Of a DNA stretch of 36,945 bases, positions 1-9,485 are shown piece by piece. The notes below the pieces were generated by a model, which was not told where the DNA came from, searched no databases, and worked only from the letters and a program-made list of their open reading frames with translations. Numbering within the stretch: the stretch's first letter is position 1; every line of letters begins with the position of its first letter. Both the position numbers and the translations under genes were made by a program. Source of the DNA: an uncultured Alphaproteobacteria bacterium (lineage in GTDB: Bacteria > Pseudomonadota > Alphaproteobacteria > HIMB59 > GCA-002718135); NCBI GenBank assembly GCA_902539825.1, contig CACBMH010000009.1, forward strand, positions 1 to 36,945, written 5' to 3'.

Positions 1-700
1 TTAATACTTTAAAAAATTCAGGTTGGTTATGTTTTAAAAAATTTGCAACACTAAAACCATCAACTAAACTTGAGTCTCCTCCTGTAGATTCATTAGCAAT
101 ACAATGAAGTAATTGAATTCCAGGAACAGGCTTTCTATATGGGTTATCTGAATGCGATGTTAACTCTAATGCAGTATAGGCAAGATCATTTGGATTTGGC
201 TTAGAGACAACGTTAAATAATTTTCCAAAATTTGTTGCTCGAACTGGGCCTAATTTTTCAGCAAAATTTATAACTTCATTTTCTTCTGCTTTTGTATTTT
301 CGATTATTACATAACCGTATTGATAAAATACTTTAAGCATATTGATAAGTTCCTTTTTATTCTCAAAGATTTTATTATTATCAAAAATTTCTAAATTTTG
401 TTCACTGACATTCCATATTTTTTTTTCAGGTATGACATCAATATTATTGATTTCATTATAAAGATCATCGATATTAAAAGATCCTTTTGCTCCATCACTA
501 AATTCAACATTTAATATATTTTCGTTAACATTATGAGAATTTATAAATAGATTATCATCTAAGAGGCTTGGTTCATATAAACGTTGTAGATTATTTTGGT
601 CTACAAATTCACTCCCATTTAATCTTTCACGAAGCCAAATACTATGAAGTTTAAACTCTGATAATTTTCCTTCATTAATAGAAATTATTTTTTTTCCCAT
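1..700 (-). CDS. gamma-butyrobetaine dioxygenase-like 2OG-Fe(II) oxygenase (TauD/TfdA superfamily), 3' part truncated by window edge
   Basis: Missing from ORF track. Manual reverse translation from ATG at 700 is open to the left edge: MGKKIISINEGKLSEFKLHSIWLRERLNGSEFVDQNNLQRLYEPS...LAYTALELTSHSDNPYRKPVPGIQLLHCIANESTGGDSSLVDGFSVANFLKHNQPEFFKVL. N-terminal domain plus HSDNPYR...PGIQLLHC resemble GBBH/BBOX proteins; HxD iron motif present. Confidence 0.8.
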   Translation of the reverse strand, partial: MGKKIISINEGKLSEFKLHSIWLRERLNGSEFVDQNNLQRLYEPSLLDDNLFINSHNVNENILNVEFSDGAKGSFNIDDLYNEINNIDVIPEKKIWNVSEQNLEIFDNNKIFENKKELINMLKVFYQYGYVIIENTKAEENEVINFAEKLGPVRATNFGKLFNVVSKPNPNDLAYTALELTSHSDNPYRKPVPGIQLLHCIANESTGGDSSLVDGFSVANFLKHNQPEFFKVL

Positions 701-786
701 TTTTAATTTATTAATTAATATTTAAATTTGTGTAAATTATAAAATATAGTTAAAAATTAAAAAATGGTTGAGAAATAAATGATTAA

Positions 787-1617
787 TTATTCTCCTAGTA
801 GAGAATCATCCAAAACTCTAGTTTCATATGCTGAATAAGAATGCCAGCCATGTACTGTTTGATCAAAATCAATTACACTACCTGTCATTAATCCAGATTC
901 TTCTGAGCACATAAAAGCTAATCCCTTTGCTACATCAATAGGTTTAATCAATCTGTTAAAAGGAACTTTTTTTTCTTCATCTTGTAACCAATTAGGATTT
1001 TTTTTATGAACTCTTGTTTGAATATCATGTTCAGCAGGAGTATCCGTCCATCCAATATTTAAGGCATTTACTCTTATTTGATAACTAGCGACAGAATTTG
1101 CAATATTTTTTGTCATTGTTGCTAAAGCAGCTTTTGATCCACTATAAGCAACAATAAATGGCATACCACTATACATTGCCATAGATAATACATTTGCAAT
1201 TGTTCCTTTGTTCTTATCTCTAATCATTATTTTAATTGTCTCTTGCATTAATATGAAAGGTGCACGGGTATTTATGTTATAATTATTTTCATAATTTTCT
1301 AGAGTAGCACTTAGAATTGTTCCTCTTTCTGTGTATCCTGCAACATTAATTAAAGAATTTATTGTTCCAAATTTTTTATCAGTCTCCAAAACAATTTTTT
1401 TGCAATCAACAACATTTTTAAGGTCTGCTTTTATATACAAACACTCAGTGCCTAATTTTTCAATCTGATTTTTAACTTCAAGACCTTTATTTTCTTGTCT
1501 CCCACAAATTGTAATTGCTTTAGCACCTCTGCTTGCTAATAATCTCGCTGTTTCAGCACCACTACCTTGTGTACTACCTGTAACTATAATGACCTTATCT
1601 TTAAATTGTTCATTCAT
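787..1617 (-). CDS. SDR family oxidoreductase
   Basis: TGSTQGSG nucleotide motif, NVAG-type segment and AYSGSKAAL active site (YxxxK). Confidence 0.85.
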   Translation of the reverse strand: MNEQFKDKVIIVTGSTQGSGAETARLLASRGAKAITICGRQENKGLEVKNQIEKLGTECLYIKADLKNVVDCKKIVLETDKKFGTINSLINVAGYTERGTILSATLENYENNYNINTRAPFILMQETIKIMIRDKNKGTIANVLSMAMYSGMPFIVAYSGSKAALATMTKNIANSVASYQIRVNALNIGWTDTPAEHDIQTRVHKKNPNWLQDEEKKVPFNRLIKPIDVAKGLAFMCSEESGLMTGSVIDFDQTVHGWHSYSAYETRVLDDSLLGE

Positions 1618-1632
1618 AGAATTTATCTATAA

Positions 1633-2634
1633 CTAAAATTTTGGTTTTACAACTTTATTTAATTTTGCTGATTTAGTAGCTGAATTAGCAAGAATTAAAG
1701 CATTCTTTCCATCCTCAAAAGTGACTGATATATTTTTTTTATTTTTTATTGATTTAATAAATTGATCTAATTGTATTTGATAAGCATCTTTGTATCTTTC
1801 AATAAAAAAATTTTTAATAGGTTTTTTTGCAAATGATAAATTTTGATTATAGTAATTGATATCATTATTTGGAACATTATCAGAAATTAACATTCCATTA
1901 CTTCCAAATACTTCGAGTCTTTGATCATAACCATAGACGGCTCTTCTTGAATTATTTATATGAACTAAAACACCTTTTTTTGATTTCATAAAACACATAG
2001 TTGTGTCATAATCATTGGTAACCTTAAAATCATTTGAGACATTTACAGAACCTTGTGCAAAAACTTCTACAATTGGATCATTATTAAGAATAAATCGTGC
2101 CAAATCAAAATCATGAATTGAACAATCTCTAAAAATTCCACCCGATTGTTTTAAATAATCAATACCAGGTGGAGAAGGATCTCTACTTGTGATTACAATC
2201 ATTTCAATTTTACCAATCTTTCCTGATAGAACCTCACTTTGTACTTTATTATGATTAGGATCAAATCTACGATTAAAACCAATTTGTATAGTTGGTTTAT
2301 ATTTTTTAATTTTTTGCCAACATTTATTTACTTTATTTATATCTAAATCAATTGGCTTTTCACATAATATAGCTTTATTACATTCTGCTCCTAGAGAAAT
2401 ATAATCTGTATGAGTCGGTGTGGCAGAAGCAATTAAAATAGCATTTATTTGATCTGAAGAAATTGCTTCCTTTGCAGTTTTTGCAATTTCACAACTATAT
2501 TTTTTTGCAATTTTTTTAGCAGAGCTTGTATCAATGTCATAAACATATTTGAGGCTCGCTTCTGGATGATCATTTATGATTGACGCATGTAATTTCCCAA
2601 TTCTTCCTGTTCCTAATAAGGTAAAATTAATCAT
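1633..2634 (-). CDS. iolG: Gfo/Idh/MocA oxidoreductase, inositol 2-dehydrogenase-like
   Basis: LGTGRIGKLHA Rossmann start, CEKPIDLD, SGGIFRDCSIHDFDLARF, HINNSRRAVYGYDQRLEVFGSNGM; closely resembles IolG. Confidence 0.75.
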   Translation of the reverse strand: MINFTLLGTGRIGKLHASIINDHPEASLKYVYDIDTSSAKKIAKKYSCEIAKTAKEAISSDQINAILIASATPTHTDYISLGAECNKAILCEKPIDLDINKVNKCWQKIKKYKPTIQIGFNRRFDPNHNKVQSEVLSGKIGKIEMIVITSRDPSPPGIDYLKQSGGIFRDCSIHDFDLARFILNNDPIVEVFAQGSVNVSNDFKVTNDYDTTMCFMKSKKGVLVHINNSRRAVYGYDQRLEVFGSNGMLISDNVPNNDINYYNQNLSFAKKPIKNFFIERYKDAYQIQLDQFIKSIKNKKNISVTFEDGKNALILANSATKSAKLNKVVKPKF

Positions 2635-2635
2635 T

Positions 2636-3823
2636 TTAGATTTTTATCCACTTTGAATTTAAATTAGAAGATTTTTTTGCTGCATAAATAAATTTAATAC
2701 CAGCGACACCATCATCAATTGTTGGAAATGAATATTTTTTATTTTTATTATGAATCTGATCAGCAAATTCTGAATAAATATTTGCAAAAGCTTCAAAGAA
2801 ACCTTCTGGGTGACCAGCAGCAATTCTTGAAGATGATAGTGAAAATTTAGATACTAATTTACTTGCTCTTGTTATAACTTTCATTGGTTTATCTAGTTCT
2901 GTAAACTTTAGATTATTTGGATCATCCTGTAACCATTCTATTGAACCTTTTGTTCCATACACTCTAATTTTTAGACCATTTTCTCCACCAGTAGCAGCGG
3001 ACGATACCCAGATTATACCTCTTGCCTTATTTCGCATTCTTAATAATACAAAAGCATTATCATCAACTGAAATTTCTGAGGATAATGAATTTACTTCTGC
3101 TGATATTTCATTTGCTTCTAATCCAGTCACATATCTCAACAAATGATACGCGTGAGTTCCAATTTCAGATAATATCATTGAGGGCCCAGATTGTTTTTTA
3201 TCTAGTCTCCATTTTAATGTTCTTTTTTCATCTTTCTTTTTTACTCCGACTGTATAACCTTGGGGGTACTCAACATTTATTAAATTGATTTTTCCTAATT
3301 TATGATTTGAAATAATATTTTTTGCCTCTCGTAGCATTGGATAGCTTGAGTAATTGTGTGTTAATGCAAATACAATTTTATTTTTTAAAATTACTTTTTT
3401 TAATTTAACAGCATCCTCAACTGTTGCGGTTAAAGGTTTGTCACAAATAATATGTATTCCTTTTTCAATAAATACTTTTGCTATCTTATAATGATCACCC
3501 GATGGAGTCATTATTCCAAGCGCTTGAATACCATCATTTCTTTTTGACTCAGCGGATGCCATAGACTTATAATCACTGTAACAACGATCATCAGCTAATC
3601 CTAATGAAGAACCAAAAGATTTAGATTTTTTTTTATCTTTTGAAAATATTCCAGCAACAAATTCAAATTTATTATCAAATCTTGCTGATAACCTATGAGT
3701 GTATCCAATAAATGAATTAGGACCTCCACCAATAAAACCAATTCTAATTTTATTTTTATTATTTAAAGTATCATTTCTAAGTAAGTCTAATCTACCAAAA
3801 GCAATTTTGGATTTTTTTTTCAT
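2636..3823 (-). CDS. Gfo/Idh/MocA family oxidoreductase
   Basis: IGFIGGGPNSFIGYTHR, CDKPLTATVEDA, SEIGTHAYHLLRYVTG. Confidence 0.8.
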   Translation of the reverse strand: MKKKSKIAFGRLDLLRNDTLNNKNKIRIGFIGGGPNSFIGYTHRLSARFDNKFEFVAGIFSKDKKKSKSFGSSLGLADDRCYSDYKSMASAESKRNDGIQALGIMTPSGDHYKIAKVFIEKGIHIICDKPLTATVEDAVKLKKVILKNKIVFALTHNYSSYPMLREAKNIISNHKLGKINLINVEYPQGYTVGVKKKDEKRTLKWRLDKKQSGPSMILSEIGTHAYHLLRYVTGLEANEISAEVNSLSSEISVDDNAFVLLRMRNKARGIIWVSSAATGGENGLKIRVYGTKGSIEWLQDDPNNLKFTELDKPMKVITRASKLVSKFSLSSSRIAAGHPEGFFEAFANIYSEFADQIHNKNKKYSFPTIDDGVAGIKFIYAAKKSSNLNSKWIKI

Positions 3824-4593
3824 TAATTAACTATGCCACCATCAATTACATAATTTTGTGCGGTACAACCAGAACTTTGATCGGATGCAAAAAACAAAAC
3901 TGGCTTTGATATATCTTCAGGCATAAGCATTCTCTTAATACATTGTCTGTCAAGTTGAGTTTTTTTAATTTCTGGAGTAAGCCATAATTTTTTTTGCCTC
4001 TCCGTAATGATCCAACCAGGAACAATACAATTTACTCTAATGTTATAGACACCTAAATCTCTTGCTAAAGTTCTTGTTAATCCCATAATAGCAGATTTTG
4101 CAGTGGTATATCCAGGCATACCGCCTTGAGAAATCATCCATGAAAAACTACCTATATTTACAACAGAACCTTTTCCTAAATCTTTCATGTCTTTATAGAC
4201 AGCTTGGGTTGCAAAAAAATAATGTCTTAAATTAATATTCATTCTATCATCCCAATATTCAGGGGTGACACTATCTAGATCATGTCTCTCATCATTTGCT
4301 GCATTATTTACCAGAATTGAAATTGGCCCAATTTCTTTTTTTACTTTCTCTAATGAACTTTTAAGTTGTTCTATATTTTTTAAATCACATTTTACAAATA
4401 GACAATCAATATCATATTTGTTTTTAATTTTTTTTGATAATTCGTTACCTAACTCATCATTTATATCTAAAAATGCAACTTTTGATTTTTGAGAAGCAAA
4501 TTGTTCGACAATACTTTCCCCAATTCCTGAGGCACCTCCTGTAATAAGCACTACTCTATCTTTTAGTGATGGATAAGTTGCGATTTCGTTCAT
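3823..4593 (-). CDS. SDR family oxidoreductase, sugar 1-dehydrogenase-like
   Basis: YPSLKDRVVLITGGASGIG, NNAAND, YTTAKSAIMGLTR, C-terminal YVIDGG. Confidence 0.8.
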   Translation of the reverse strand: MNEIATYPSLKDRVVLITGGASGIGESIVEQFASQKSKVAFLDINDELGNELSKKIKNKYDIDCLFVKCDLKNIEQLKSSLEKVKKEIGPISILVNNAANDERHDLDSVTPEYWDDRMNINLRHYFFATQAVYKDMKDLGKGSVVNIGSFSWMISQGGMPGYTTAKSAIMGLTRTLARDLGVYNIRVNCIVPGWIITERQKKLWLTPEIKKTQLDRQCIKRMLMPEDISKPVLFFASDQSSGCTAQNYVIDGGIVN

Positions 4594-4621
4594 GATTATT
4601 TATGATATATTAATCTAAGTT

Positions 4622-6124
4622 ATGTTTAACATAATCAAATTAAATGAAAAAGATAATATTGGAATTGCTCCGATGGATATTCCTCAGAATATTAATATAA
4701 ATTATGGAATTAAATCTATAAATAATATTCCTTATGGCCATAAAATTTCTTTAAAAAAAATTAAAAGTGGTGATTTTATTTTTAAGTATGGTCAGATAAT
4801 AGGAATCTCAAATAAAAATATAGAACCTGGTGAACATGTACATTCCCATAATATGGGATATAGTGAATTCAAAAGAGAATATATCCGTAAAGATATTAGA
4901 AATGATATTAATAAAAGTGAAAAAACAGAATACTTTAAAGGCTTTAAAAGGAATAATGGATCATCAGGTACTAGGAATTATATAGGTTTAATTAGTACAG
5001 TTAATTGTTCGGCAACAGTTGTTAAAAAAATATCTAATAAAATAAATAATTATTTAAAAGATAATAATTTTGATAACATTGATGGGGCAGTTTGTTTAAA
5101 ACATTCATCAGGTTGTGGGATGAATACTTCTGGATATGCCATGAATGTATTTAACAGAACTATTGAAGGTTTTAAAATTCATCCTAATTTTGGAAAAGTT
5201 TTTGTTATTGGACTTGGATGCGAATGTGCCCAAATAAGTTTGTACAACAATGATCAGGAAAAAAGAAATATTGAATATTTGAATATTCAAGATGAAGGTG
5301 GAACAAATGAAATAATAACGAAAGTAACTTCAAAAATTTTTAATCAACTAAATGAAATTAATAGTATTTCTAGAACAAATATACCCATTTCAGAACTAAC
5401 AGTTGCTTTACAATGTGGTGGTTCAGATTCGTATTCTGGGATAACTGCAAATCCTGCACTAGGCTTTGCTTCAGATATGATTATTGATCATGGTGGAACA
5501 ACATTATTATCAGAGACTCCAGAAATATATGGAGCCGAACATTTATTATTTGAAAAATCATTAAACGAAAAAAATATAGAAAAACTAAATAAACAAATTG
5601 AATGGTGGAAAAAATATGTTGCTAGCAACGATAGCACATTAGATAATAATCCAAGTCCTGGTAATAAAAAAGGAGGTTTAACTACAATTCTGGAAAAGTC
5701 ATTAGGTGCAGTATCCAAAGCTGGAAATAGAAATATGGTTGATGTTCTCGATTATGCTGAACAGGTAAAAACCAAAGGTTTTAACTTTATGAATTCTCCA
5801 GGTTATGATCCTGTATCTGTAACTGGTCAAGTTGCTTCTGGCGCTAATGTTATTTGTTTTACTACTGGTCGAGGTTCGTGCTTTGGATTTAAACCCACTC
5901 CAAGTATTAAAATAGCAACAAATACAAATATGTATAATAAACTTAGTGAAGATATGGACATCAATGCTGGTACTATTATGGATAATGTTGCAAGCGTTAA
6001 TGAAGTTGGCAAAGAAATATTTGATAAAATAATTTCAGTTGCATCCGGTGAAAAATCAAAGAGTGAAATAAATGATTACGGTGATGATGAATTTAATCCT
6101 TGGATAATTGGAGCAACGCTATAA
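4622..6124 (+). CDS. UxaA/altronate-galactarate dehydratase family protein (SAF plus UxaA domains)
   Basis: N-terminal SAF-like region; GSSGTRNYIGLISTVNCSA, KHSSGCGM, GLGCECAQ, LQCGGSDSYSGITANPALG, FTTGRGSCFGFKPTPSIKIATN. Confidence 0.85.
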   Translation: MFNIIKLNEKDNIGIAPMDIPQNININYGIKSINNIPYGHKISLKKIKSGDFIFKYGQIIGISNKNIEPGEHVHSHNMGYSEFKREYIRKDIRNDINKSEKTEYFKGFKRNNGSSGTRNYIGLISTVNCSATVVKKISNKINNYLKDNNFDNIDGAVCLKHSSGCGMNTSGYAMNVFNRTIEGFKIHPNFGKVFVIGLGCECAQISLYNNDQEKRNIEYLNIQDEGGTNEIITKVTSKIFNQLNEINSISRTNIPISELTVALQCGGSDSYSGITANPALGFASDMIIDHGGTTLLSETPEIYGAEHLLFEKSLNEKNIEKLNKQIEWWKKYVASNDSTLDNNPSPGNKKGGLTTILEKSLGAVSKAGNRNMVDVLDYAEQVKTKGFNFMNSPGYDPVSVTGQVASGANVICFTTGRGSCFGFKPTPSIKIATNTNMYNKLSEDMDINAGTIMDNVASVNEVGKEIFDKIISVASGEKSKSEINDYGDDEFNPWIIGATL

Positions 6125-6126
6125 AT

Positions 6127-7281
6127 TTATAAATCACCTTTAAAGGCGTTTATATACATTTTTAAAAAATCTTCTGCGTTAACTGGTATAGGATTTGTAC
6201 TTGTTGATGGATCATTAAAAGCCATTAAACTCATTTTTTCTAAATTTTTGTCATCATCAATTATTTCACTTAAAGTATGAGGAATATTTAAATTAGATCT
6301 AAGCTCTAAAATCCAATCCATAAAATTATTAAATGTTGCTGATTTTAAATTTATATATCTTGCAATATCAATAATTTTTTCTTCAATGCCTTTTTTATTA
6401 TATTGTAAAACATATGGCATAAATACTGCATTAGTTAATCCATGATGTGTATTATAAATTGCACCAACAGGATGACTTAAAGAATGAATAGCTCCCAAAC
6501 CTTTTTGGAAAGCAATTGAGCCCATAGAAGATGTTGCAAGCATATTAGCTCGAGCTTTTATATTTTTTCCATCTTTATAGGCTAGAATTAAATTATCCTT
6601 GATCATCTTTATCCCTTCTAAAGCTATTCCCTGAGAAAGAGGATGAAAATTATTAGATGAATAAGCTTCAAAACAATGGGCCAAAGCATCCATACCAGTA
6701 TATGCTGTCAATGATGAAGGTAATGGTATTGTTAAATCAGGATCAAGTATAACTATAGAAGGCAGCATTTTTGGATGGAAAATTATTTTTTTTTCTTGTG
6801 TTTTTTCATTAGTAAAAACTGATGCTCTTCCAGTCTCTGAGCCTGTTCCTGCTGTTGTCGGAACAGCAATAATAGGAAATATCGCATCACTAATTGCTCT
6901 TGTCCACCAATCACCAATATCTTCAAAATCCCATAAAGGTCTTTCTTGTTTAGACATAAAAGCGATACCTTTACCTGTATCCATACCAGAGCCACCCCCT
7001 ACAGCTATTACTCCATCGTGATTATTGTGGTTAAATTGTTTAACTCCCTCCTCTACATTTTGACTTGTAGGATTTGATTTTACTTTACTAAATATATTTG
7101 CTTTTTGATTAAGGGAGCTATTAATTTTAATAATAATATCAGTTTGAAGAATGCCTGGGTCAGTAACTATCAAAGGATTTTTAATATTTAAATTATCACA
7201 TGCTTTTTGAATTTCTTTAATTCTATTTAAACCAAACCACATATTTGTTGGATAATTCCAGTTTATGTTTTGTATTTCCAT
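6127..7281 (-). CDS. iron-containing alcohol dehydrogenase
   Basis: GGGSGMDTGKG, PTTAGTGSETGRASVFT, DALAHCFEAYSS, HSLSHPVGAIYNTHHGLTNA metal ligands. Confidence 0.9.
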   Translation of the reverse strand: MEIQNINWNYPTNMWFGLNRIKEIQKACDNLNIKNPLIVTDPGILQTDIIIKINSSLNQKANIFSKVKSNPTSQNVEEGVKQFNHNNHDGVIAVGGGSGMDTGKGIAFMSKQERPLWDFEDIGDWWTRAISDAIFPIIAVPTTAGTGSETGRASVFTNEKTQEKKIIFHPKMLPSIVILDPDLTIPLPSSLTAYTGMDALAHCFEAYSSNNFHPLSQGIALEGIKMIKDNLILAYKDGKNIKARANMLATSSMGSIAFQKGLGAIHSLSHPVGAIYNTHHGLTNAVFMPYVLQYNKKGIEEKIIDIARYINLKSATFNNFMDWILELRSNLNIPHTLSEIIDDDKNLEKMSLMAFNDPSTSTNPIPVNAEDFLKMYINAFKGDL

Positions 7282-8660
7282 TAAAGTGTCCTTATGTGAT
7301 AACTTTTTGCTCGAGTAAGATGATCAAAACCTAAAACTGAAAGAGTAACACCAATGCCAGTATCTTTTACTCCTGTCCAAGCAAGACCTGGATCGAGATA
7401 ATCACATCTATTCATAAAAAAAGTACCTGTCTCTATTTTAGATCCCATACTTTGTGCAAACTCTTTATCAGAAGTCCAAATACTAGCAGTTAATCCATAA
7501 ACACTATCATTCATTAGGTTAATAGCATCTTCTTCATTTTTAACTTTCATTATTCCAACGGTTGGTCCAAAAGTTTCCTCTTTCATAAATTCCATTGAAT
7601 GATCTACATGTATAAGAGCTGAAGGACTAACATAGCAATTAGTTCCATCATCAGCCTTAAATTTATTTGAGTCAATTATATTTTTAGCACCTTTGTTTAA
7701 AGCTTGGGAAACTTGTGTTCTAATATATTTTGCTGCATTCATTCTAACAACAGGTCCTAAATTGGTATTTTCTTCTAGTGGATTTCCCAAAATATATTTT
7801 TCTGTAATTGATTTAAAACCATCTACAAATTTATCATATATTTTTTCATCAACATATATTCTTTCAATACCACAACATGATTGACCTGAATTGAAATAGG
7901 AACCATCAACTAAATTTTCGATTGCATGTTCAAGATTACAATCACTTCTCACATATGCTGGATCTTTTCCTCCAAGTTCTAATCCTGCACCTATAAATCT
8001 TGTGCCAATAGATTTTTTTATTTCTCTTCCTCCACTTACTGAACCAGTAAATAAAACATGATTTATTCGATTGTCAGAAATTACTTTTGAAGTAGATGAA
8101 TGATTTAAATGAAGAAATTGAAATATATTCTTTGGCAATGATGCTTTGGTAGCAGCATCAAATAATTGTTCAGCACATAATGGTGTTTGAGATGAATGTT
8201 TTAAAATAACAGTATTACCTGACAACAGACTTGGAACAATAGAGTTAACAGATGTATTAAAAGGATAATTCCAAGGTGCAATTACAAAAATTGTACCAAG
8301 TGGTTCCTTTTTTATATAATTATCAAACTCAGAGTCTTTTCTAGATACCAAATCCTCTAAAGCTCTTTCAGCGTTATCAATCATATAATTTGCTCTTTCT
8401 TCAAAACCTCTCATTTCACCAGGACATTGAATAATTGGTCTTCCAATTTGTTTGCATAAATTTTCAATGATTTCTTCATCATTTAAAAGGAATGATTTTA
8501 CAAAATTATTAATTATTTCTTTTCTTTCACGTAAAGAAGTTTCTTTCCACTCTTTCCTAGCGTCGTAAGCATTTTGAAGAACAGTTTCTATTTCACTATC
8601 TGTCGCAAAATTTCTTTCTACAAGTATAGAATTATCAATTGGACTAACAGTTTTAAGCAT
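7281..8660 (-). CDS. NAD(P)-dependent aldehyde dehydrogenase
   Basis: APWNYPFN, FTGSVSGGREI, LELGGKDPAYV, FNSGQSCCGIERIYVDE catalytic Cys, EETFGPTVGI. Confidence 0.9.
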   Translation of the reverse strand: MLKTVSPIDNSILVERNFATDSEIETVLQNAYDARKEWKETSLRERKEIINNFVKSFLLNDEEIIENLCKQIGRPIIQCPGEMRGFEERANYMIDNAERALEDLVSRKDSEFDNYIKKEPLGTIFVIAPWNYPFNTSVNSIVPSLLSGNTVILKHSSQTPLCAEQLFDAATKASLPKNIFQFLHLNHSSTSKVISDNRINHVLFTGSVSGGREIKKSIGTRFIGAGLELGGKDPAYVRSDCNLEHAIENLVDGSYFNSGQSCCGIERIYVDEKIYDKFVDGFKSITEKYILGNPLEENTNLGPVVRMNAAKYIRTQVSQALNKGAKNIIDSNKFKADDGTNCYVSPSALIHVDHSMEFMKEETFGPTVGIMKVKNEEDAINLMNDSVYGLTASIWTSDKEFAQSMGSKIETGTFFMNRCDYLDPGLAWTGVKDTGIGVTLSVLGFDHLTRAKSYHIRTL

Positions 8661-8730
8661 TTTAATTGGTTTAGTTATTTTAATTAATTAAATCAATTAA
8701 ATTTTTTTAAATTATATATATAGTTTGTTT

Positions 8731-9483
8731 ATGAAATTAAATTTCTCAGGAAGAACAGCTCTTATTACTGGTGGCTCTGGTGGAATTGGTTTATCAATAG
8801 TAGAAAAATTAATCAAAAATAAAATTGAAGTCATAATTTTAGACATAAATACTCCAAGTAAAAAAATACTATTAAATAAATTTGTTGAATTTATAAAAAT
8901 AGATTTATCAGACTATAAAAATTTACAATTATGTTTAACAGAACTAAAGAAAAAATATAAAAAAATTGAATATGTAATTAATGCAGCAGGTGTTTTGTTG
9001 TTTGATAAAGACGTAAGTTTAGAAAAAATTGATATAAACACATGGAATAAAGTTTTTTCTATAAACCTTAATTCAATAGTAATTGTTTTACAAAGTATAC
9101 TTCCTCAAATGAAAAAAAATAAATTTGGATCTATAGTTCACATTTCATCTATTGATGCTTTATCTGGAGACAATAAACCTCAAGATGCTTATGGATCATC
9201 TAAGGCGGCTTTATTACGCCTTTCTAAATCAATATCTATTCAGTTTGCAAGCAAAAATATTAGATCAAATTCTATATTGCCAGGACCAATAGAGACCCCA
9301 ATGCAGGAAAGATGGAAAAAAAATCCAGAGTTAAAAAAAAATCTATCTAATGTTATACCTCTCAGAAGAGTTGGAAAACCTAGTGATATAGCAAACTCAA
9401 CAATGTTTCTTCTAAGCGATGAAAGCAGCTTTATTACTGGTACTGAATTAATTGTCGACGGGGGTCTTAGGGCTAAACCTTAA
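8731..9483 (+). CDS. SDR family oxidoreductase
   Basis: ITGGSGGIGLSIV, NAAGVL, YGSSKAALLRLSKS, FITGTELIVDGGL. ORF-track start 8725 is a TTG; ATG at 8731 preferred. Confidence 0.85.
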   Translation: MKLNFSGRTALITGGSGGIGLSIVEKLIKNKIEVIILDINTPSKKILLNKFVEFIKIDLSDYKNLQLCLTELKKKYKKIEYVINAAGVLLFDKDVSLEKIDINTWNKVFSINLNSIVIVLQSILPQMKKNKFGSIVHISSIDALSGDNKPQDAYGSSKAALLRLSKSISIQFASKNIRSNSILPGPIETPMQERWKKNPELKKNLSNVIPLRRVGKPSDIANSTMFLLSDESSFITGTELIVDGGLRAKP

Positions 9484-9485
9484 TT

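Noticed and set aside
3022-3288. Plus-strand ORF opposite the Gfo/Idh/MocA gene; likewise 4265-4492, 7693-7884, 12440-12805, 15528-15912, 18992-19679, 25684-25953, 26968-27433, 28263-28445, 31973-32176, 34317-34553, 34942-35175, 35424-35684
   Set aside because: Antisense to strongly supported coding genes, low-complexity translations without family motifs; typical shadow ORFs.
5108-6012. Minus-strand ORFs (5108-5290, 5488-5718, 5827-6012) inside the UxaA-like gene
   Set aside because: Shadow ORFs of a well-supported coding gene with no recognisable motifs.
6783-6995. Minus-strand ORF inside the Fe-ADH gene
   Set aside because: Same-strand, out-of-frame reading of a conserved ADH region; no independent support.
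8679-8692. TTTAATTAATTAAA palindrome in the divergent ALDH/SDR intergenic region
   Set aside because: Expected by chance in such AT-rich DNA and not matched to a known operator.
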